Counted from the first letter of the stretch, positions 1 through 7,793 are shown. The stretch: 14,809 nucleotides of DNA from Pseudomonadota bacterium (GCA_023426545.1 JAFAAN010000119.1:1-14809); one strand, 5' to 3'. The notes: a model not told the origin generated them from the letters alone. A program made the numbers and translations.

Positions 1-60
1 GGGGCGGGGGCGGTGTTGCGCCCGCGGCCCGAGTGCTTCAGCGTGAGGCAGTCAGACTAG
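1..60 (+). CDS. C-terminal end of an unidentified protein (partial)
   Basis: Reading from base 1 in frame 1 gives 19 codons, then TAG at 58-60. Nearly every codon ends in G or C, as in the real genes of this window, while the other two plus frames are poorer. The encoded tail ends in ECFSVRQSD. Its stop interlocks with the minus-strand lipoprotein stop (57-59) through the palindrome CTAG, as expected for convergent genes packed tail to tail. The fragment is too short to assign a family, and it could be non-coding. Confidence 0.35.
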   Translation, partial: GAGAVLRPRPECFSVRQSD

Positions 61-2024
61 AAGTTGGGCAGGCCCCAGCTGGAGGCACCCACCGCCCAGT
101 CATCCTTGAGGTTGGTGTCCGTCGCGCTGACGCGGCGGATGGTGTTGGTGGCCGGCGTCACGCTGCTGGCGTTGGCGGGGATCGCCGTCCAGTCGGCGGA
201 GATCTGCGCGGCGGTCGGCGTGGACGACGTCGTGCAAGGCGCGCCGTTGCAATCCACGGGCAGCCACTGCCCCGCGGCCTGGAGCGCCTGCAGGTAGCCC
301 ACGAACGCGGCCGGCGGCGTGCCGGTCATCCGGGCGAACGGCACGCCGTCCTGGATGCTACCGGCGGCATCCTTCACCACGAGGATGCGGCTGGAGAACG
401 TGATGGCGTTGGCGCCGAAGCCCCGGAAGTCCCACGCCGTGTCGTAGTGGCCCGGGTTCTCGCTCCGGGGGAACTCGTTCTTGGACTGCGTCTCCGTCTT
501 GAACGGGTTGCTCTCCGAGTCCTCGGGGTTGAGGTGGATGACGATGATGTCGCCCTCCGCGACGTCCACGTCCGGGAACTCAGCCAGGATGAAGGGCGTA
601 GCGACGAGGTCCTGCTCCAGGACCAGTCCCGCCGTCGTTCCCGCGGTGATGACCTGCAGCTCGACCAGGTCCCGGCCCTTGTCCATGTTCGGCTGGACCT
701 CGGTGATGCGGAGGACCGCGGGCGTGCGGAAGCCGCGGAACGTCAGGGTATTGCCCTCGGTGGCGACGGCGCCTCCCGCCCGGTCGAGCACGGTGTTCGC
801 GACGGTGACGGAGTAGGAGGTGCCTGGGGTCTGCTCACTGGTGGTCAGGAAGACGCGCTTGCCGTCGACGCGGAAGTCCGTCACCGTCAGGCCCTCGGTC
901 AGGGTGAACTGCTCCTGCGCATTGGTGATGCTCTCCGCCGAGATGTTGCGGCTGAAGGTCAGCACGACCTCCGTCAGCGACGTCGACGCGGCCGACTCGA
1001 ACGTGGGCGCCGCGCAGCTCGACAGGGTGAGCTCGGAAGCCGTGAACGCGGACGGCTGCGCGTTGTCGTTGAACCGCCAGATGGGGCCCGCGTTCAGGGT
1101 GAACGTGCAGTCCTTCACGATGTCGAGCTCGGCCACGAGCGCGACGGGGACGCGGAGGCGGAAGTTGGCCGCGCCCTGGGTGACACCTTCGGTCGTGATC
1201 TGGAAGCCGGAGTAGCCTGCGCCCATGCCGCTGGCGTCGGACGCAATCGTGCCCGTCAGGTAGGTGAGCTCGGACTCCACGTCATTCAGGCTGGCCACCA
1301 GCGCCTCCGCGGAGCGGTCGACGGCCAGACCGGCCGGGGTCGCGGTGTCCTGGTTCGTCACCGGGTGCCCCCGGCTGATGACCGTGGTCCCGGTGATGGC
1401 GGACGCGATGCGCAGGCCATCGGTGGTGACCTTCGTCGTCACGGAGAAGCTGACGCGGTCACCCACGGCGACGTCGCCCAGCGCGGTCGCGTCGCTCACG
1501 AACAGCGCGGGGCCCTGGGCCTCGGCCTGGACGAAGAAGCCGCTCGGCTCGGCGCTGCCGGCGACCGAAGGCTTGATGAACGTGACGAACGCGCCCTCGA
1601 CGGGCAGCGCGGGGTCGAGCGCGCCATCCGCGGCATCCCGGACCGCCTGGATCTGCGTGCTCGTCGTGGCCGGAGCCGTGGCGAAGTCCGAGTCCTCGCA
1701 GGTGTTCGTCGTGACGTTGCACGTCTGGGTCAGACCGCAGGCCTCATTGCTGGTGCAGTCCTGGGTGCCCGCGTCCCCTTCACCTTCACCGGCATCGGGC
1801 TCCGGGTCGGTACCGGCATCGTCGTCGGTGCCCGCATCGTCCGGGTTCTGCGTGATGTCACGCTGCTCGCACGTGCCGGAGTTGCAGGTCCACCGCTTGC
1901 CGGGCTCCGGCTGGCCCTTCTCACTCCGGCAATCAAACTGGTCAACGCACTCGTCGCCACATCCCGTGCCCATCGTGACCATCACGGCCGTGATGACTGC
2001 CGGGAGCCAAAATCGTCTCTGCAT
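57..2024 (-). CDS. Large secreted multidomain lipoprotein (Ig-like plus lamin-tail-like C-terminus)
   Basis: The predicted protein has 655 residues. The start is ATG at 2024, because GGAGGGG lies just upstream and a signal peptide follows at once, with a lipobox-like GTGC at Cys22. The upstream in-frame ATG at 2105 has no such support. After the signal come two Cys-rich patches separated by an acidic Asp/Gly/Glu linker (about 58-89), typical of myxobacterial surface lipoproteins. A beta-rich, OB-fold-like stretch follows (about 123-335). Next is an SbsA/Big-type Ig-like domain (about 340-432, containing VVLTFSRNIS). The C-terminal part (about 436-655) opens with LRITEVQPN and looks like a lamin-tail domain. 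No catalytic motif is visible, so a role in surface binding or adhesion is inferred. The gene lies downstream of the M64 peptidase on the same strand with a 117-bp gap holding a strong palindrome. Confidence 0.88.
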   Translation of the reverse strand: MQRRFWLPAVITAVMVTMGTGCGDECVDQFDCRSEKGQPEPGKRWTCNSGTCEQRDITQNPDDAGTDDDAGTDPEPDAGEGEGDAGTQDCTSNEACGLTQTCNVTTNTCEDSDFATAPATTSTQIQAVRDAADGALDPALPVEGAFVTFIKPSVAGSAEPSGFFVQAEAQGPALFVSDATALGDVAVGDRVSFSVTTKVTTDGLRIASAITGTTVISRGHPVTNQDTATPAGLAVDRSAEALVASLNDVESELTYLTGTIASDASGMGAGYSGFQITTEGVTQGAANFRLRVPVALVAELDIVKDCTFTLNAGPIWRFNDNAQPSAFTASELTLSSCAAPTFESAASTSLTEVVLTFSRNISAESITNAQEQFTLTEGLTVTDFRVDGKRVFLTTSEQTPGTSYSVTVANTVLDRAGGAVATEGNTLTFRGFRTPAVLRITEVQPNMDKGRDLVELQVITAGTTAGLVLEQDLVATPFILAEFPDVDVAEGDIIVIHLNPEDSESNPFKTETQSKNEFPRSENPGHYDTAWDFRGFGANAITFSSRILVVKDAAGSIQDGVPFARMTGTPPAAFVGYLQALQAAGQWLPVDCNGAPCTTSSTPTAAQISADWTAIPANASSVTPATNTIRRVSATDTNLKDDWAVGASSWGLPNF

Positions 2025-2098
2025 GAGTTCCCCTCCATGGGAAGCAGGTTGCGCCCCCTTTACACCTGAACGGGAGGGCAATCCATTGTCCAACCCTG

Positions 2099-2115
2099 GT
2101 GACATCGTATGTCAC
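2099..2115. promoter_or_regulatory. Perfect inverted repeat upstream of the lipoprotein gene
   Basis: GTGACAT, CGT, ATGTCAC forms a perfect 7-bp inverted repeat with a 3-bp centre, 75 bp upstream of the lipoprotein start in the only sizeable gap of the minus-strand run. It is AT-richer than its surroundings, as operators often are. It is not followed by a T-run, so it is not a classic terminator. The spacing does not fit the CRP consensus. A transcription-factor site is inferred and its identity is unknown. Confidence 0.45.
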
Positions 2116-2141
2116 AAAGGCGTCTCAGGAATTCCACGGGT

Positions 2142-3569
2142 TCAGGGTTTGGCGCGAGGAGTCCGGGTGGGAGGGCCGGAGTACAGGTCGATGACCTCGG
2201 AGATGGCATGCTGGCAGACCGCGCAGAAAGGCACCCGGTCTCGGGTGAACATCACGCAGTCCACTTGTGGGCGGTAGTACCCCTTCGATTCGTACATGGC
2301 CCCTTCGAAGGCCCCAACCCGCCCCGCGTACTTCTGTGAGGAAAGGAATCGCTCCTCCCAGTCGCGCTGGGACAGGAAGAGGTTGTCCATCTCCGACTCG
2401 GGTTTACGTTGTGCGCGAATCTGCCCCCGGCGTTTCTGTACGTCATTGGCGTGTTTCTCATAGCCAGACTTGTCCCAGGGGGTAGGCAGAGGTGTCCCGG
2501 GGGAGACCAGGTGCTTCCACTTCAGGTGTTCCGGGGAATGGAGCGCGGTGACGTTCTTCTCCCACGGCTCCAGGCGGTCCGCGGCGGGGGAATAGACGGA
2601 TGCGGAGGTGTAGTACTCGTCCGCCAGCCCCGCGAAGTGGTGGCCGAACTCGTGGACGAAGACGTAGGGCGCCCACAGGCTGTCGGCGGCCACCGTGCCG
2701 TAGAGGCCGAAGATGCCACCGCCTCCGTAGGTGTTGCCGTTGACCAGGATTTCCACGAACTCGTAGGGCGCGAAGGCCGCGGCTTCACGGAAGGCCTTGT
2801 TGTCGAAGGTGAGCACGTAGCGCTCACTGCCGAAGGCATCGTAGGTGGCCCCCAGGGGCGAGCGCCGGTGAATGCCCGTTGACGGGCGGGAGATGCCCGA
2901 CTGGGCCGCGGCGGGGACCAATCCCCACACGTTGAAGTCCGACTTGCGCTCCTTGAAGGGGGAGTAGGTGAAGAGGATGTCCACCATGCGCCGGGCGTCC
3001 TTCTCGAACCGGGCGTGCTCGGCCTGGGTGTAGCCATCCCCGAGGATGAGCAGGTCCACCTTCTCCTCCGGCGGGCCGTTCTCCATCAGCTTCAGCAGGG
3101 GCCCAGGGGCGGGGGGAGAGGAGGGGTCGACGAACGTGCCCTTGGGGTCCACGAGCAGCGACCACACCTCGCGAAACGCGTTCTGCGCATCCCGCTTCTT
3201 GAGGAGTACCTGGACGGGGCGGGCGGGCGTGGGGAACCGCAGCGACTCGTGGAACGTGCGGTGGCGGGTGCGGGCCTCGTCCGTGTCCTCCCACTCGCCG
3301 TAGATGGAGGCGAAGCCTCGCGAGAACAGCAACCGGTTGCTCTCCCGGTCGCGGACCTCGAAGAGGTACTTGCCCAGGTTCGTCTCATCGATGGCGCGCT
3401 CGGGATGGCCGGGCCACGGCAGCGGCTCGATGACGACCTTGTCGAGGCTGAACCGCTCCTCGGTGGCGTTCCCCGTGTGGAAGTAGTCGACCCGGAGGGT
3501 TCGAGGCGATGCCGCGGAGGCGCTCGTGGCCAGCAACAGGACGAAGAGGGCTCGCATCATGGCGAGCAC
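2142..3569 (-). CDS. Secreted M64-family (IgA-peptidase-like) zinc metallopeptidase
   Basis: The predicted protein has 475 residues and starts with GTG at 3569, preceded by GAAGGG at good spacing. ATG at 3560 or 3557 would keep the same signal peptide (hydrophobic to about residue 19, ASA-A cleavage). The N-terminal beta domain (about 24-145) is typical of M64 proteins. The catalytic domain starts near KVDLLILGDGYT (about 170). It carries the zinc site HEFGHHFAGLADEY, with ligands His306 and His310, catalytic Glu307, and Asp317 as probable third ligand. The family C-terminal signature is present: an RP motif and Cys438, Cys449 and Cys452. The enzyme is probably exported to the periplasm or outside, and its substrate is unknown. 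The gene lies 24 bp after the PEGA gene, so the two are likely cotranscribed. Confidence 0.93.
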   Translation of the reverse strand: MLAMMRALFVLLLATSASAASPRTLRVDYFHTGNATEERFSLDKVVIEPLPWPGHPERAIDETNLGKYLFEVRDRESNRLLFSRGFASIYGEWEDTDEARTRHRTFHESLRFPTPARPVQVLLKKRDAQNAFREVWSLLVDPKGTFVDPSSPPAPGPLLKLMENGPPEEKVDLLILGDGYTQAEHARFEKDARRMVDILFTYSPFKERKSDFNVWGLVPAAAQSGISRPSTGIHRRSPLGATYDAFGSERYVLTFDNKAFREAAAFAPYEFVEILVNGNTYGGGGIFGLYGTVAADSLWAPYVFVHEFGHHFAGLADEYYTSASVYSPAADRLEPWEKNVTALHSPEHLKWKHLVSPGTPLPTPWDKSGYEKHANDVQKRRGQIRAQRKPESEMDNLFLSQRDWEERFLSSQKYAGRVGAFEGAMYESKGYYRPQVDCVMFTRDRVPFCAVCQHAISEVIDLYSGPPTRTPRAKP

Positions 3570-3593
3570 TCTACGCCCTTCTTGGCCCGTGGG

Positions 3594-5105
3594 TCAGAAC
3601 GTGCCCGAGACGCTCGCCGCCGCGCCGCTGCCGCTCGCGGAGAGCCCCACTGCGATAGGCGGCGCTGTCCGTGAATCCGGAGCCAGGAGGTAGAGCACGG
3701 CGCCGGTGGCGACGGCCGCGCCGCCCCCGATGAGCAGTCCATTGAGGACGTTGCTCTTCTGGGCCAGCGAGCTCCTGAGCGCGAGCGCCTCCTTGTCGGT
3801 GGACAGGATGCGGCCCTTGTCGAGCCGCTTCTCCAGGGCATTCATGTCCTTCTGGGCCAGCAGCCGCACGATGCCCGCCCCCGCGAATGCGGCCACGCCG
3901 GTGCCGAGCGCCACGTACGACGCCGTGCGCAGGCCCGAGGCCGGGTGGTGCCCGGTGTCACCTTCCGAGAGGAGGTGGGAGGCGTTGGGGTCCGTGCCAC
4001 CTGACGACGCGCCGCCGTGCCGCGAGCCGGTGGGCGAATCCCAGGGCGCCTTGCCGTTGGCGTTCATCACGACGAGGTCCGAAGGCGAGCGGCCGGTGGT
4101 GACGAAGTCGACCAGCGCTGCGAGCGCCTCGTCCGGAGCGTCGGCCCCCTGTGTCTTGAAGCCACCCTCGCGGAGCTTCTGCCCTCCTTCGACATTGAGG
4201 ACGGTGGCCGCGAACCACTTGGGGCCGCTGCTCGGGCGTTCGAGGCGGACGACGATGACCTCCTCCACGCCGAGCGTGCCACCCAGGCGGACCGCGTGGT
4301 TCAGCGTTCGCTCGTCGTTTCCTTCCGCGGTGGCCAGACAGGGGAAGGGGCTCGCGGAGACAGAGCCCTCATAGGCCACGTCGACGAGCAGCGGCATCTC
4401 CGTCCCCTGCACCTGGACGTGCCGGGGGAAGCTCGTGGTGGTGCCCTTGACGAGGGTGAGGTGGTAGGCGCCCGGGACCACGTCGAGTGACAGCGGCGTC
4501 TGTCCCAGCTTGAGCCCATCCAGGTAGACGTCCGCGGCGGGCAGCGTGGACTTCACGGACAGCTTCACCTTGCGCGTCTGCTCCAGCTCGCGGCGGAGCT
4601 TGTCGAAGTTCTGCCGCACGGAGGGCGCGAAGTAGTCCGGGTCGAGCTCGTACTCGGGCTGGAGCCGCAGCACGTTGCGGAAGGCCGTGTCGCTCTCCAG
4701 GGGCTTGCCCAGGGCGCGGTAGTTGAGCCCGTGGAGAAGCTGCGCTTCGACATAGAGCTTCCGGCGGGTATCGCCCACGGGAAGCCGGGTGATTTGTTGC
4801 AGCGCCTCGTCGACGGCCTGGAGCGTCCGGGCGTTGCGTCCCTCGTAGAACTGGTCCCGGGCGGCTTCGAGCTGCCGCTGGAGGTCTTCGTAGCTCCGGG
4901 TGGATTGGGGGAAGAGCCGGTCGCTGAACTGGCTGGTGCTGAGCGTCTCCTGCCCGGGGCGGGAGGCGAGGGCGCCTTGGAAGGCCTTGGCCTGCCCGCT
5001 CAGCTCCGCGTCCTTGCAGTCGCCACTGGCCACCACCGTGCGGCGGGGAGCGGCGTAGGCCTGGGTTGACAGTAAAAGCGCCGCGATGGCGGGTGCGATC
5101 CTCAT
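3594..5105 (-). CDS. PEGA-domain, TPR-like envelope protein
   Basis: The predicted protein has 503 residues. The start is ATG at 5105, chosen because a clean signal peptide follows (cleavage near AYA-A, about residue 18). The longer in-frame ORF to 5507 has an Arg/Pro-rich non-protein-like extension. Residues about 70-155 are helical and TPR-like (DQFYEGRNARTLQAVDEAL, then an LGKPLESDTAFRNVLRLQP repeat). A PEGA domain follows (about 182-222, containing DVYLDGLKLGQTPLSLDV and VPGAYHL). Two hydrophobic segments lie near the C-terminus (about 393-417 and 455-475), separated by a charged helix. PEGA/TPR proteins of this layout are frequent in myxobacterial envelopes, but no specific function can be given. 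The ribosome site is weak (GAGAG). This gene probably heads the run with the M64 peptidase. Confidence 0.88.
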   Translation of the reverse strand: MRIAPAIAALLLSTQAYAAPRRTVVASGDCKDAELSGQAKAFQGALASRPGQETLSTSQFSDRLFPQSTRSYEDLQRQLEAARDQFYEGRNARTLQAVDEALQQITRLPVGDTRRKLYVEAQLLHGLNYRALGKPLESDTAFRNVLRLQPEYELDPDYFAPSVRQNFDKLRRELEQTRKVKLSVKSTLPAADVYLDGLKLGQTPLSLDVVPGAYHLTLVKGTTTSFPRHVQVQGTEMPLLVDVAYEGSVSASPFPCLATAEGNDERTLNHAVRLGGTLGVEEVIVVRLERPSSGPKWFAATVLNVEGGQKLREGGFKTQGADAPDEALAALVDFVTTGRSPSDLVVMNANGKAPWDSPTGSRHGGASSGGTDPNASHLLSEGDTGHHPASGLRTASYVALGTGVAAFAGAGIVRLLAQKDMNALEKRLDKGRILSTDKEALALRSSLAQKSNVLNGLLIGGGAAVATGAVLYLLAPDSRTAPPIAVGLSASGSGAAASVSGTF

Positions 5106-5151
5106 CTCTGATTCTCTCTGATGCGCAAGGAGGGCTGGGCTTCTGTTGTCT

Positions 5152-5289
5152 TCAGGGGCGCGCGTGGGTGGGGCGCCGCGCCTCGGCCTGGGCGGGCCCG
5201 GTGGCCGGCGCGTTGACGCAGGCGGAGGCGCACAGGAGGACGGCGGCCGCCGTCCGCGGCGGAGGGATGAATCGTTCGGGAAGGGGCAT
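5152..5289 (-). CDS. Candidate small secreted peptide or lipoprotein (45 aa)
   Basis: ATG at 5289 opens a 45-codon ORF ending in TGA at 5152, just 46 bp before the PEGA gene on the same strand. The product begins MPLPERFIPPPR, then has a hydrophobic run TAAAVLLCASACVNAP and an Ala/Gly/Pro/Arg tail. The run and its second cysteine resemble a signal sequence with a degenerate lipobox (ASAC). Third codon positions are almost all G or C after the first eleven codons. Against it: no Shine-Dalgarno lies near the ATG (a GGAGGA lies far upstream), no other in-frame start exists before a stop, and GC bias alone can create such ORFs. Confidence 0.25.
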   Translation of the reverse strand: MPLPERFIPPPRTAAAVLLCASACVNAPATGPAQAEARRPTHARP

Positions 5290-5579
5290 GGCTCGCGGGC
5301 CGGGTGCAGGTTGCGTTCCGCTTCCTCCAACCTACCCCAGGGCCACCAGAACCCGAGCCATCTCCACCCTTTATGCGGATGGAGGCGCGCTTCCACCTCC
5401 CGTGTGGACGGAGCCCTCGCGGCCGGTGTCCGTCCCGGTGGTGGACCCCCCATCCCCGGCGGCGGTCGGCCCACGGGAGGCGAGGGGTCGCCCGGCCGGC
5501 CGCCCACCGGGCGAGTGTGCGATGACCCGGTGCGTCGCTGTGTGCAATCGCCATCTTCGCGAGGGCGACGGGGGCCACG

Positions 5580-5593
5580 CGACGGGCCCGTCG
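5580..5593. promoter_or_regulatory. 14-bp palindrome next to the SDR ribosome-binding site
   Basis: CGACGGGCCCGTCG is a perfect self-complementary sequence ending 3 bp before the AAGGAG ribosome site (5597-5602) of the SDR gene. It could be an operator or a small RNA stem close to the ribosome site. With GC this high, a chance palindrome is also possible. Confidence 0.2.
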
Positions 5594-5611
5594 GACAAGG
5601 AGACCTTGGAC

Positions 5612-6616
5612 ATGAAGCGAGCCTGGAAGGACCAAGTCGTTGTCATCACCGGCCCTTCGAGCGGAATCGGCCGTGCCACGGCGCTGGCCCTGGCGAAGAA
5701 GGGCGCTCACGTCGTCCTGGCGGCCCGCCGCGAGGAGCCCCTGGAGGACCTGGCCCGCGAGTGCGAGTCCCGGGGTGTCCGGGCGCTCGTCATCCCCACG
5801 GACGTGTCCGATGCCGCCGCCGTGCAGCGGCTGGCCGACGAGGCCCGCGCGGCCTTCGGCCACTTCGATGCGTGGATCAACAACGCGGGCGTCTACCTCA
5901 TGGGCCGCCTCGAGGAGACACCGGACGACGCCTTCCGCCAGTTGATGGAGACGAACTTCTTCGGCACCGTCAGCGGGGCTCGCGCCGCCGTGGCGCAGTT
6001 CCGCCGGCAGGGCTACGGCACCCTGGTCAACGTCTCCTCCACCTTCGGCGCCGTGGCCGCGCCCTACGTCAGCGCCTACGCCGCCTCGAAGCACGCCGTG
6101 CGTGGCTTCTCCGCGTCCGTGCGGCAGGAGCTGCTCGGCACCGGCATCGACGTGTGCACCGTCCTCCCCGCAGCCGTCGACACGCCGCTGTGGCAGCACA
6201 CGGCCAACTACACGGGCTGGCGCATCCGCCCCGTGGAGCCCGTCTACACGCCGGAGCGTGTCGCGCGCGCCATCCTCCGGGTGCTCCGGAGCCCCCGGCA
6301 CGAGGTCTTCGTGGGGCCCGCCGCCCGCAGCTTCGCCGCCATGCACGGCCTGCTGCCCCGCACCTTCGAGCGCACCATGCACGGCGTCACGGAGGCGCAG
6401 CACTTCGAGCGGGAGCGGCAGGGGCCCACGTCCGGCACGCTCTTCCGGCCCATGGCGGAGGGGACGGGGACCTCGGGGGGCTATCATGCGGCGGGCAAGC
6501 AATGGCTGCGCCGGCTGCTCCTCGCGGGAGGGGTCGCGACGGCGGCGCTGTCACTCCGGAGGCGGCGGGAAACACGGGGACTGCGTGCCCGTGTTGCTCA
6601 GGCACTCGGAGCGTGA
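5612..6616 (+). CDS. Short-chain dehydrogenase/reductase (SDR) with C-terminal extension
   Basis: The predicted protein has 334 residues. The start is ATG at 5612, with AAGGAG 9 bp upstream and the usual short lead into the Rossmann fold. The NAD(P) glycine motif is TGPSSGIG (13-20), with Pro in place of the common Ala. NNAG is at 90-93, and the catalytic residues are Asn115, Ser143, Tyr156 and Lys160 (SAYAASK). AARREE after beta-2 suggests NADP preference. Beyond the roughly 250-residue core is an extension ending in a weak hydrophobic stretch (about 299-314) flanked by arginines, so membrane association is possible. The substrate is unknown. The lipid-kinase-like gene 81 bp downstream on the same strand makes a lipid substrate plausible, but this is inference. 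Confidence 0.93.
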   Translation: MKRAWKDQVVVITGPSSGIGRATALALAKKGAHVVLAARREEPLEDLARECESRGVRALVIPTDVSDAAAVQRLADEARAAFGHFDAWINNAGVYLMGRLEETPDDAFRQLMETNFFGTVSGARAAVAQFRRQGYGTLVNVSSTFGAVAAPYVSAYAASKHAVRGFSASVRQELLGTGIDVCTVLPAAVDTPLWQHTANYTGWRIRPVEPVYTPERVARAILRVLRSPRHEVFVGPAARSFAAMHGLLPRTFERTMHGVTEAQHFERERQGPTSGTLFRPMAEGTGTSGGYHAAGKQWLRRLLLAGGVATAALSLRRRRETRGLRARVAQALGA

Positions 6617-6632
6617 AGTCTTTTTTCAGCAA

Positions 6633-6672
6633 GCCATGTCACGCGGTGCGTCGCCATGACAGGGCCATGACA
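6633..6672 (+). repeat. Three GCCATG(T/A)CA repeats between the SDR and lipid kinase genes
   Basis: GCCATGTCA at 6633-6641 is followed by GCCATGACA at 6653-6661 and again at 6664-6672. The first and second also contain an inverted TGTCA/TGACA pair. They fill the 81-bp gap between the two genes, just upstream of the lipid kinase ribosome site. They may be regulator half-sites or chance repeats. Confidence 0.3.
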
Positions 6673-6697
6673 AAGCGTGGGGAGAGTCCCGCCCGCC

Positions 6698-7705
6698 ATG
6701 AACGACATCGCCGTCCTCGTCAACCTGCGTGCACGCCGGGGCTCCGAAGGCATGGGAGGGCTGGTCCAGCGCTTCCTGCCGAGGGCTCGCGTGGCGCTCA
6801 CCCGCTCGCTCGAGGAGGCCCGGGCGTGGATTTCGAACACGCTCCGGCCCAACCCTCCCTCCCTGCTGTTGGCGGGCGGCGGCGATGGGACGATTACCGG
6901 GCTCCTCAATGAGCTGCGCACCGCCGGGATGTCCGTGCCGGCCATTGGCGTCCTTCCGTTGGGGACTGGCAACGCCTGGGCCCGTGTCACCGGCGCGCCG
7001 CGGCCCGCGGAGGCCCTGAAGCAGATCGCCGCCGTGGGCGAGCGCCTGCCGCCCCTGCGTCCCTTCGGACTGGTCCGCGTGGAGGGCAAGGTGGCCCCCT
7101 TCGCGGGCACCGGCTGGGACGCGGAGATGATTCAGGACTTCAAGAACCAGCTGGCCGCCTCCGGCCCGCTGCGGAGCAGTCAGGCCGGCCTTCGCGGGTA
7201 CCTGAGCGCCATGTTCACCCGGACGGTGCCTCGCCACCTCTTCGGTGACGGCAATCCCATGGTCTCCGTCTACAACCTGGGCGAGCCCGCCCTCACGGTG
7301 GACGCGCAGGGCGCCGTGCAGCCCGTGCCCCACGGGGACAAGGGGGCGCTCCTGTACCGGGGGCCCGCGGGCGTCGCGGGCGCGGCGACCACGCCGGAGT
7401 GGGGCTTCGGCTTCAAGGCCTTCCCCTTCGCGCAGGCGGTGCCCCACCGGCTGTCCGTGCGGGTCTACGGCGCCGGCGTGATGGAGGCCACCCGGAACAT
7501 GTTCCGCCTCTGGCGCGGCGAGCACCCGCTGCCCCACATGCATGACTGGTTCGTCCAGCGCCTGCGCATGGACTTCGACCGCGAGGTGCCCTTCCAGATG
7601 GGCGGCGACGTGATTGGCATGCGCCGCTCGCTGGAGTTCGACCTGGCCGAGGAGAGCGTCCAGCTCGTGGACTGGCGCCAGCTGTCGCGCATGGTCCGGA
7701 TGTAG
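6698..7705 (+). CDS. Diacylglycerol kinase-like (YegS/BmrU/sphingosine kinase family) lipid kinase
   Basis: The predicted protein has 335 residues. ATG at 6698 is preferred, with GGGGAGAG 11 bp upstream, because the family normally begins directly with the first beta strand (here IAVLVNLRA). GTG at 6677 would add seven residues. The DAGK catalytic signatures are present: GGGDGT (60-65) and PLGTGNAWAR (87-96). A beta-rich C-terminal domain follows to the end. Such enzymes transfer ATP phosphate to a lipid hydroxyl (diacylglycerol, sphingoid base or similar) at the cytoplasmic membrane face, and the actual lipid cannot be told from sequence. The gene sits downstream of the SDR on the same strand, possibly cotranscribed. 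It is followed by the NrtR promoter, which begins a separate unit. Confidence 0.92.
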   Translation: MNDIAVLVNLRARRGSEGMGGLVQRFLPRARVALTRSLEEARAWISNTLRPNPPSLLLAGGGDGTITGLLNELRTAGMSVPAIGVLPLGTGNAWARVTGAPRPAEALKQIAAVGERLPPLRPFGLVRVEGKVAPFAGTGWDAEMIQDFKNQLAASGPLRSSQAGLRGYLSAMFTRTVPRHLFGDGNPMVSVYNLGEPALTVDAQGAVQPVPHGDKGALLYRGPAGVAGAATTPEWGFGFKAFPFAQAVPHRLSVRVYGAGVMEATRNMFRLWRGEHPLPHMHDWFVQRLRMDFDREVPFQMGGDVIGMRRSLEFDLAEESVQLVDWRQLSRMVRM

Positions 7706-7728
7706 CCCTCCGCCACGCCGCCCATGGC

Positions 7729-7758
7729 TTGACCTGGGTGTGTCCCGGACACTATGCG
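7729..7758 (+). promoter_or_regulatory. nrtR promoter overlapping a perfect palindromic operator
   Basis: TTGACC (7729-7734) and TATGCG (7753-7758) stand 18 bp apart as -35 and -10. The spacer ends in GTGTCCCGGACAC (7740-7752), a perfect 13-bp palindrome that directly abuts the -10. The sequence CGGACACTATG recurs at the same place in the promoter of the nicotinamidase gene downstream. Together they look like NrtR operators, which would give autorepression by blocking RNA polymerase. The operator role is inferred. Confidence 0.65.
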
Positions 7759-7793
7759 AGGAACCCCCCTCGTGCCCGTGGACGGATGGCGCC

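Larger units (their letters stand above)
5106..5611. other. Divergent intergenic region (506 bp)
   Basis: This gap separates the minus-strand PEGA gene from the plus-strand SDR gene, so both promoters should lie here. I found no convincing -35/-10 pair in either direction. Long open frames cross it on both strands, but their translations are Arg/Pro/Gly-rich shadows. The exception is a 45-codon minus-strand ORF at 5152-5289, listed separately. An 18-bp perfect palindrome (5238-5255) lies within that ORF. A 14-bp palindrome (5580-5593) abuts the SDR ribosome site. Confidence 0.7.

Noticed and set aside
33..2069. 678-codon plus-strand open frame antisense to the lipoprotein
   Set aside because: The translation is Arg/Gly/Val-rich with no fold or motif. 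The opposite strand has a signal peptide, ribosome site and recognisable domains. Long antisense frames are usual at this GC content.
2099..2115. CRP-type site for the palindrome upstream of the lipoprotein
   Set aside because: TGTGA and TCAC are present, but the spacing (nine bases) differs from the six of the CRP consensus, so only an unidentified palindromic site is claimed.
5238..5255. 18-bp perfect palindrome of GGACGGCGG and its complement
   Set aside because: It is striking in length but consists almost only of G and C, lies inside the candidate small ORF (Ala codons), and has no T-run or promoter nearby. It is probably composition-driven.
5066..5611. Upstream in-frame extension of the SDR (start at 5066 or 5522)
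   Set aside because: SDR proteins begin a few residues before the glycine motif, ATG 5612 has a good ribosome site, and the extension is low-quality Arg/Gly/Pro sequence running into the PEGA gene.
6595..6626. Possible terminator after the SDR gene (GCTC...GAGC then six T)
   Set aside because: The stem is only 4 bp and the T-run is separated from it. It is too weak to call, and the lipid kinase may be cotranscribed.
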